DNA from: Lachnospiraceae bacterium
GTDB lineage: Bacteria > Bacillota > Clostridia > Lachnospirales > Lachnospiraceae
Direction: 5' to 3'
NCBI GenBank assembly: GCA_003520205.1
Contig: DOVG01000284.1
Span: 1 to 10,214, forward strand
DNA length: 10,214 bases
Shown here: positions 6,476-10,214 of the stretch, piece after piece
How the letters are laid out: the number at the start of each line of letters is the position of its first letter
Numbering within the stretch: position 1 is the stretch's first letter
Translations under genes and position numbers: made by a program
The notes under the pieces: generated by a model
Databases searched by the model: none
Told to the model about the DNA's origin: nothing
Seen by the model: the letters and a program-made list of their open reading frames with translations, nothing else

Positions 6476-6757
6476 TTAAGCAACAGGATAGATTGAAACC
6501 TGCTTCCTGTCTCTTCCAAGTCTTTCGTATCTAACAACACCATCTGTTAATGCGAACAGAGTATCATCTCCGCCACGTCCAACATTAAGTCCTGGATGGA
6601 TCTTTGTTCCACGCTGTGTATAAAGTACATTTCCGGCCTTAACAAACTGACCGTCTGCACGTTTAGCTCCGAGTCTCTTAGAAGCAGAATCTCTACCGTT
6701 TTTTGTAGAACCCATTCCCTTCTTATGAGCAAAGAGCTGTAAATTCATCTTAAACAT
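6476..6757 (-). CDS. rpmA: Ribosomal protein L27 with cleavable N-terminal extension
   Basis: L27 is the large-subunit protein whose N-terminus reaches into the peptidyl transferase centre. The 93-residue precursor begins MFKMNLQLFA followed by HKKGMGSTKNGRDS. This matches the Firmicutes form in which the protease Prp removes the first residues after the LQLFA-type motif, leaving an 83-residue mature protein. The rest is typical: RLGAKRADGQ, NVLYTQRGTKIHPG and a GRGGDDTLFA segment. The ATG at 6757 has AGGGAGG 6 nt upstream and overlaps the end of prp by 8 nt. A second ATG three codons later would shorten the extension but is worse placed for the binding site. Confidence 0.97.
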   Translation of the reverse strand: MFKMNLQLFAHKKGMGSTKNGRDSASKRLGAKRADGQFVKAGNVLYTQRGTKIHPGLNVGRGGDDTLFALTDGVVRYERLGRDRKQVSIYPVA

Positions 6758-7082
6758 GACTTACCTCCCTGAAAAATATCTGAATATACTTATCTCCGTA
6801 CTCTTCGTATATAGAACACAGTCCTAATCGAAGAGACCTTAGTAATAGCTTACTCTTGGAACTTACATTTCCTGTGATTTTAAACTTTACAAGTCCGCTT
6901 TCGAATTCCTCACAGCATGTACAATCATCTGTGAATTCATCAATACTGTTAATAGTATTGATCACAAGCGCTGACACTCCGGCACAGACTACATCCTTGC
7001 CACAGCAGCCATAATTGGCATGACCTGTTATCTTAAAACCATAATATGTATTATTCCTGGAATAAAAACAAACCTTTATCAT
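6750..7082 (-). CDS. prp: Ribosomal-processing cysteine protease Prp
   Basis: Prp (YsxB family) cleaves the N-terminal extension of L27, a step that is essential in Staphylococcus aureus. The 110-residue product carries the family signature GHANYGCCGKDVVCAGVSAL (20-39) with the catalytic pair H21 and C33, followed by NTINS. Length is normal. It lies between rplU (27-nt gap) and rpmA (8-nt overlap), its standard place, so protease and substrate are made from one mRNA. The ATG at 7082 has an AAAGG site 7 nt upstream. The middle region has extra cysteines (CTCCEE) that are not part of the catalytic pair. Confidence 0.95.
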   Translation of the reverse strand: MIKVCFYSRNNTYYGFKITGHANYGCCGKDVVCAGVSALVINTINSIDEFTDDCTCCEEFESGLVKFKITGNVSSKSKLLLRSLRLGLCSIYEEYGDKYIQIFFREVSHV

Positions 7083-7109
7083 GATCTACCTTTCGTGGTT
7101 TACCATTGA

Positions 7110-7418
7110 TTAAGCATTGATAGCTTCAATCTTTACTTCTGTATAAGGCTGTCTATGTCCATTCTTCTTGTGATGGCCCTTCTTAGGCTTATACTTGTAA
7201 ACAACTACCTTCTTAGCTTTTGCGTTCTTAACTACAGTAGCCTTAACAACAGAATTAGCAACCTTGTCTCCTACAAGAACATCCTTGTCATTATTGATTG
7301 CAATTACGTTATCAAATGTAACCTCTGCGCCATCTTCTGCGCCGAGCTTCTCAACTCTGATAACATCACCTTCTGCTACTTTGTACTGCTTTCCGCCTGT
7401 TGCTATAATAGCGTACAT
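7110..7418 (-). CDS. rplU: Ribosomal protein L21
   Basis: L21 is a 23S rRNA-binding protein of the 50S subunit. From the ATG at 7418 the product is 102 residues, the usual length, beginning MYAIIATGGKQYKVAEGD and containing the conserved basic stretch KYKPKKGHHKKNGHRQPYT (75-93). An AAGGAGG site (7433-7427) lies 8 nt upstream. A longer reading from a GTG at 7463 would add 15 residues, but it starts inside the leader RNA and translates the binding site, so I reject it. It is the first gene of the rplU-prp-rpmA(-obgE) operon and is preceded by a strong promoter and an L21-type leader. Confidence 0.97.
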   Translation of the reverse strand: MYAIIATGGKQYKVAEGDVIRVEKLGAEDGAEVTFDNVIAINNDKDVLVGDKVANSVVKATVVKNAKAKKVVVYKYKPKKGHHKKNGHRQPYTEVKIEAINA

Positions 7419-7426
7419 TAGCTTTT

Positions 7427-7526
7427 CCTCCTTACTTACAAGACTCGCCAACTGCGGTGGCACCCTCTAAAAAGTTGCTTAATCAGCAAAATGGGCGCAC
7501 TTTCACTACCTCGCTGTGCGGCATAC
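7427..7526 (-). ncRNA. Ribosomal protein L21 leader (cis-regulatory RNA)
   Basis: The roughly 108-nt untranslated region before rplU contains structure expected of the L21 leader family known in Firmicutes. GCGCCC pairs with GGGTGC (one G-U), enclosing a hairpin TTGCT/AGCAA. A further GCCA/TGGC hairpin follows, and then the segment CGAGTCTTGTAAG leads to the binding site. As for other ribosomal protein leaders it probably mediates autogenous control of the operon; which protein binds cannot be told from sequence. The family assignment rests on position, pairing and remembered conserved segments, so a covariance search would settle it. Confidence 0.75.
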
Positions 7527-7532
7527 CGTGAC

Positions 7533-7562
7533 ATAATACAATACTTTATGGTTAGATGTCAA
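7533..7562 (-). promoter_or_regulatory. Strong sigma-A promoter of the rplU-prp-rpmA-obgE operon
   Basis: On the minus strand there is a perfect TTGACA (7562-7557), an 18-nt spacer and TATTAT (7538-7533, 5 of 6). Transcription should start near 7526, giving a leader of about 108 nt before rplU. The strength fits a ribosomal protein operon, and it is the best promoter in the window. Confidence 0.85.
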
Positions 7563-7564
7563 CA

Positions 7565-7589
7565 AAAATATGCATTTACAGGATATTTT
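7565..7589 (-). terminator. Weak AT-only hairpin after the lipoprotein gene
   Basis: AAAATAT and ATATTTT form a 7-bp A/T stem with an 11-nt loop, 13 nt past the lipoprotein stop. A run of five T residues lies in the 3' arm. It could be a weak terminator, but the stem has no G-C pairs and ends beside the rplU -35 box. It may equally be chance in AT-rich DNA. Confidence 0.25.
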
Positions 7590-7602
7590 GTTTTCACTTC
7601 AT

Positions 7603-9156
7603 TTAATCTATATGTTCTATAATATACTTAGCCTCTTCTTCCGGCAGGAAATACCCCCGTACTACAACATTCGGAACGATCTTGCTTCCAAGCATTACAC
7701 TATCATCTATAACATTTACTGAGATATGTCCATCATAGACACCGTCTGAAGATTTGGCCTTGATTTCAAAGTTTTTTACCGGTCTGTCTGCCTTAAAACT
7801 TTTTAATTGTGATTCATCATTATATAAGTCCCGAATCTTCGAATACATTTCCATAGAGAAGTCTATCTCATGTTCATCGCTGCCACTCTTCTTATACTCA
7901 TAATAAGTAAAGGTCATGTCAGCATCATTTTCATAATAATCAATCAGTCCGTCTACTTTGTTCTTCTCCGCATATACTTTATGGTTTATTAGATATACGT
8001 CACATCCATAATCAGAATTAAGCTTTGTTACAGAATAAGAACTGCCATTTACATCCACTTTTCCAAGGACATCCCCGTTACTACTTCCTGGATTCTGTAT
8101 CTCACGTGCTAACTGAAGAGTCTTTCCATCATATTCAATTTCAGGTATTACTTCCTCCTTATATAACTCTGCGCTGGTTTTAGGATATTTAGAAAAATCC
8201 ATTCCACTCTTTTCACATTCCTGTACAAATTCATGCAACCCTTCAAACTGGTAATTTTCTATCACTAGCTTCTGTGAATCCGGAACTTCTCCATCATACA
8301 TAGTGATTTTTATAGATATGATTTCATTTCTGACTTCCTTATCACACGAGAAGAAAAGCACACACTTTCCAACATTAGGTATATCTGCGGCAATAAATGA
8401 TTTTAACCTTGAACCATCTTCTGAGGGTTCGCACCACCGTTCCCGGATATTTTTATTATTTATAACTAATAAAGCCTTTGAAAAATCATTCTTGTCACTA
8501 TCAGACATATTATTAAGAAGCTTATCCGATACATAAAGAAGCGGTATATCTAACGCCGATGTACTATCTGTATAACCCACAGCTCCAATAACAGAGGTTA
8601 TATATGAAGCACTGAATCGTTCAGGATAGTCTATTCCGACGTAGATTCCGCCTTCATTATTATATCCCTCTTCCCATTCATACATAACCAGATTATATAC
8701 GCCAACATAATCAGCATCAGACTCATCCTTCAGAATCTGAAGCCAGCTTAGCTTGTATGTTTTAACATCAGTTTCTACATAGCATACACAATCTATTTCA
8801 TTTATAGATTCATCTTTTTTATAGTTTTCATACTGAGAATAATTATAGTCTCTTATCTCTGTATGTTTTCCCTTATAACTATCAAAGAGATACTTTACAC
8901 CTTCATCAAGGTCACGAGACTCCGCCTCAGCCAGAGCATTTGCAGAAAAAACACTTTTCAGCTTCTCTTCATCCGATGTTTCTAACGCCTCAACTACAGT
9001 TTCAGCAACCTTAGGCATAATCTCTGTCTTAATCTGCTTCGGAGTATATCCCATAGCGTCCTGATGCAACAAATGAGAAGTATCAGGCATAGAGCACGAT
9101 GAAAGAGAAATTAGAATAATACAAACACTTAATACATATATATATTTTTTTACCAT
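7603..9156 (-). CDS. Secreted lipoprotein with DUF5104-like N-terminal region
   Basis: The 517-residue product has a type II (lipoprotein) signal: KK, then a hydrophobic stretch YIYVLSVCIILISL, then the lipobox LSSC with the modified Cys at 21. It should be anchored on the outer face of the membrane. Residues ~30-165 resemble DUF5104 lipoproteins, including VVEALETSDEEKLKSVFS (54-71) and LDEGVKYLFDSYKG (83-96). The remaining ~350 residues are acidic, Tyr/Asp-rich, look beta-rich and match nothing I know; the region from about 350 may be a second domain. I chose the ATG at 9156 because it places the signal peptide correctly, although its binding site is weak. An upstream TTG at 9183 adds nine residues. 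No function is known. It lies between a terminator and the rplU promoter, so it is probably a separate unit. Confidence 0.82.
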   Translation of the reverse strand: MVKKYIYVLSVCIILISLSSCSMPDTSHLLHQDAMGYTPKQIKTEIMPKVAETVVEALETSDEEKLKSVFSANALAEAESRDLDEGVKYLFDSYKGKHTEIRDYNYSQYENYKKDESINEIDCVCYVETDVKTYKLSWLQILKDESDADYVGVYNLVMYEWEEGYNNEGGIYVGIDYPERFSASYITSVIGAVGYTDSTSALDIPLLYVSDKLLNNMSDSDKNDFSKALLVINNKNIRERWCEPSEDGSRLKSFIAADIPNVGKCVLFFSCDKEVRNEIISIKITMYDGEVPDSQKLVIENYQFEGLHEFVQECEKSGMDFSKYPKTSAELYKEEVIPEIEYDGKTLQLAREIQNPGSSNGDVLGKVDVNGSSYSVTKLNSDYGCDVYLINHKVYAEKNKVDGLIDYYENDADMTFTYYEYKKSGSDEHEIDFSMEMYSKIRDLYNDESQLKSFKADRPVKNFEIKAKSSDGVYDGHISVNVIDDSVMLGSKIVPNVVVRGYFLPEEEAKYIIEHID

Positions 9157-9198
9157 TATCTCAACGCCTAACCTTATGAACAAAATAATAATTTTCCT

Positions 9199-9240
9199 AA
9201 AACGAGCCTAACAACGGTATATTACCATTATTAGACTCGT
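9199..9240 (-). terminator. Strong intrinsic terminator of the surface-protein gene
   Basis: A 17-bp stem (9240-9224 with 9218-9202, mostly Watson-Crick with a few G-U pairs) closes on a 5-nt loop AATAT, beginning ACGAGTCTAA and ending TTAGGCTCGT. It is followed on the minus strand by TTTT. It lies 75 nt past the surface-protein stop and 45 nt before the lipoprotein start, so it probably ends the former transcript. The U-tract is short. The opposite strand has no T-run after the stem, so it is one-directional. Confidence 0.75.
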
Positions 9241-9315
9241 CCTTCATCATATAATACATCATTTACAGATAGAATCTACAAACCATACTATATCCTATAA
9301 TCCAATTTGCAAGAT

Positions 9316-10214
9316 CTACTTGACTGTTACTTTCAGCTTTCCTGCTACACCATTTTGAGCATAGACATATACATAAGCTGTTCCTTTTCCAACTGCTTTA
9401 ACCATACCTTTCTTAGTAACGGTTACAACATTTTCATTACTGGATTCATATTTTATGCCTCTATGCTTCTTAACCTTTAAATTCTTTGATTCAGGCTTCA
9501 GTTTAGCTTTTAGCTTAATAATCTTATTTTTCTTAAGTTTTGCTTTTTTTCTATTAAGTATGACCTTTTTGGTATTTCCTACTTTTCCACCTTTTGTTGC
9601 TATATGAATAGTTTTAGAGGTAGATACTACTCTACCACCCTTCACTGCAACTACCATATATTTATAGTATGTCCCTTTCTTCAGCTTCTTATGCTTGAAA
9701 CTGTTTTTCGAAACTGTGGCAATCTTTTTATATCTGTTCTTTTTACCACATTTATTACCATAAATAATATATTTTGCACCACTAATTTTCTTCCACTTAA
9801 TGGTAATAGAATTCTTAGTAACTTTCTTCATTTTTGCCTGAAGCAGACTATATGTCGAACCTGAAGGTCCTTCTTCTGATTTTGTATTCACTATAGCCGC
9901 ATCAGCAATTTCTTCAAGAGCACCTTCACCAAGAGGTGTGCTATCGAATCCTAATCCTTCTTCATTGTACTGAATACCAGATTCATCCTCATCTTCATTT
10001 TTCTCTACAGCCGGAACCGGAGTACTTGATGGAATTTCTGTCGGTGTTGCCGTTGGCGTTTCTGTCGGCGCTACCGTTGGTGTTGCCGTTGGTGCTACTG
10101 TTGGTGTTGCTGTCGGTGCTGCCGTTGGCGTTTCTGTCGGCGCTGCTGTTGGTGTTTCCGTCGGCGCTGCCGTTGGCGTTTCTGTCGGCGCTGCTGTTGG
10201 TGTTTCCGTTGGCG
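9316..10214 (-). CDS. Surface/secreted protein C-terminus: PT repeat, Fn3-like, Big_2-like (partial)
   Basis: The open frame enters from the window edge and ends at a TAG at 9318-9316, giving 298 visible residues; no true start is present. Order: about 15 PTxx tetrapeptides, a short acidic linker (EKENEDEDES), then a region resembling fibronectin type III (ITIKWKKISGAKYIIYG, later TYYKYMVVAVKGG), then a bacterial Ig-like group 2 domain (ESSNENVVTVTKKGMVKAVGKGTAYVYV) at the C-terminus. Roughly a quarter of the last 191 residues are Lys, so this part is very basic beside an acidic linker. Such modular proteins are common on the surface of Lachnospiraceae, where PT linkers space binding or enzymatic modules. 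The N-terminal module, which would reveal function, is outside. No sortase motif is seen. Confidence 0.88.
   Translation of the reverse strand, partial: PTETPTAAPTETPTAAPTETPTAAPTETPTAAPTATPTVAPTATPTVAPTETPTATPTEIPSSTPVPAVEKNEDEDESGIQYNEEGLGFDSTPLGEGALEEIADAAIVNTKSEEGPSGSTYSLLQAKMKKVTKNSITIKWKKISGAKYIIYGNKCGKKNRYKKIATVSKNSFKHKKLKKGTYYKYMVVAVKGGRVVSTSKTIHIATKGGKVGNTKKVILNRKKAKLKKNKIIKLKAKLKPESKNLKVKKHRGIKYESSNENVVTVTKKGMVKAVGKGTAYVYVYAQNGVAGKLKVTVK
10033..10214 (-). repeat. Tandem 12/24-nt repeat encoding PTxx tetrapeptides
   Basis: Fifteen consecutive in-frame 12-nt units encode Pro-Thr-x-x. The outer copies alternate PTET and PTAA, making a 24-nt higher-order unit; the inner ones vary (PTAT, PTVA, PTEI). 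The tract continues past the window edge, so total copy number is unknown. The copies nearest the edge are the most alike, which suggests recent expansion by slippage or unequal recombination. The encoded segment is an extended, probably glycosylatable linker. Confidence 0.93.

Noticed and set aside
7419..7463. 15-residue N-terminal extension of L21 from a GTG
   Set aside because: It lies in the leader RNA and includes the AAGGAGG binding site; L21 normally begins MYAII.
9241..9315. Possible promoter for the lipoprotein gene upstream of the terminator
   Set aside because: TTGTAG and TATTAT are spaced 19 nt with a poor -35 box, and the transcript would have to pass the strong hairpin; not convincing.
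9889..9891. GTG as the start of a 191-aa basic protein
   Set aside because: The frame is open upstream through the acidic linker and PT repeat to the window edge, so this is an internal Val codon.
10033..10214. CRISPR array
   Set aside because: The repeat is a continuous in-frame 12/24-nt coding repeat with no unique spacers.

Overview
The window looks like chromosomal DNA from a low-GC Gram-positive anaerobe of the Clostridia, most likely Lachnospiraceae. The grounds are: the clostridial order rplU-prp-rpmA-obgE-yhbY-nadD-yqeK-rsfS; a ribosomal protein L27 with the Firmicutes N-terminal cleavage extension next to its protease Prp; a short-form HisG paired with HisZ; and a secreted protein with a Pro-Thr repeat linker followed by Fn3-like and Big_2-like domains. 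The family-level placement is an inference from gene content. Every gene I can support is on the minus strand, so transcription runs from high to low coordinates.

Layout in transcription order. (1) 10214-9316: the C-terminal part of a large surface protein, with a PTxx repeat tract, an acidic linker, an Fn3-like domain and a Big_2-like domain. A strong hairpin terminator follows at 9240-9199. (2) 9156-7603: a secreted lipoprotein with an N-terminal region resembling DUF5104. (3) 7562-7419: a near-consensus promoter and an L21-type leader RNA. It drives rplU-prp-rpmA and, through a terminator-like hairpin at 6420-6397, obgE. (4) 5062-5034: a candidate internal promoter in front of the tight cluster yhbY-nadD-yqeK-rsfS (NadD and YqeK overlap by 4 bp). 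(5) 3008-2980: a good promoter in the short gap after rsfS, starting the operon [unknown 111-aa gene]-hisZ-hisG-hisD, with hisD running off the window.

How the genes work together. The central block is a ribosome biogenesis and growth-control cluster: two large-subunit proteins (L21, L27), the protease that matures L27, the 50S assembly GTPase Obg, the pre-50S RNA-binding protein YhbY and the silencing factor RsfS. NAD synthesis (NadD) and Ap4A hydrolysis (YqeK) are embedded in it. The his segment encodes the first step of histidine synthesis (HisG with its regulatory partner HisZ) and the last (HisD).

I found no mobile element, CRISPR array, tRNA or rRNA. Most of the window is well-conserved housekeeping DNA. 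The parts worth a second look are the overlapping hairpins at the obgE start, the uncharacterised gene heading the his operon, the palindrome at the yhbY promoter, the hisZ/hisG junction hairpin, and the little-characterised lipoprotein.
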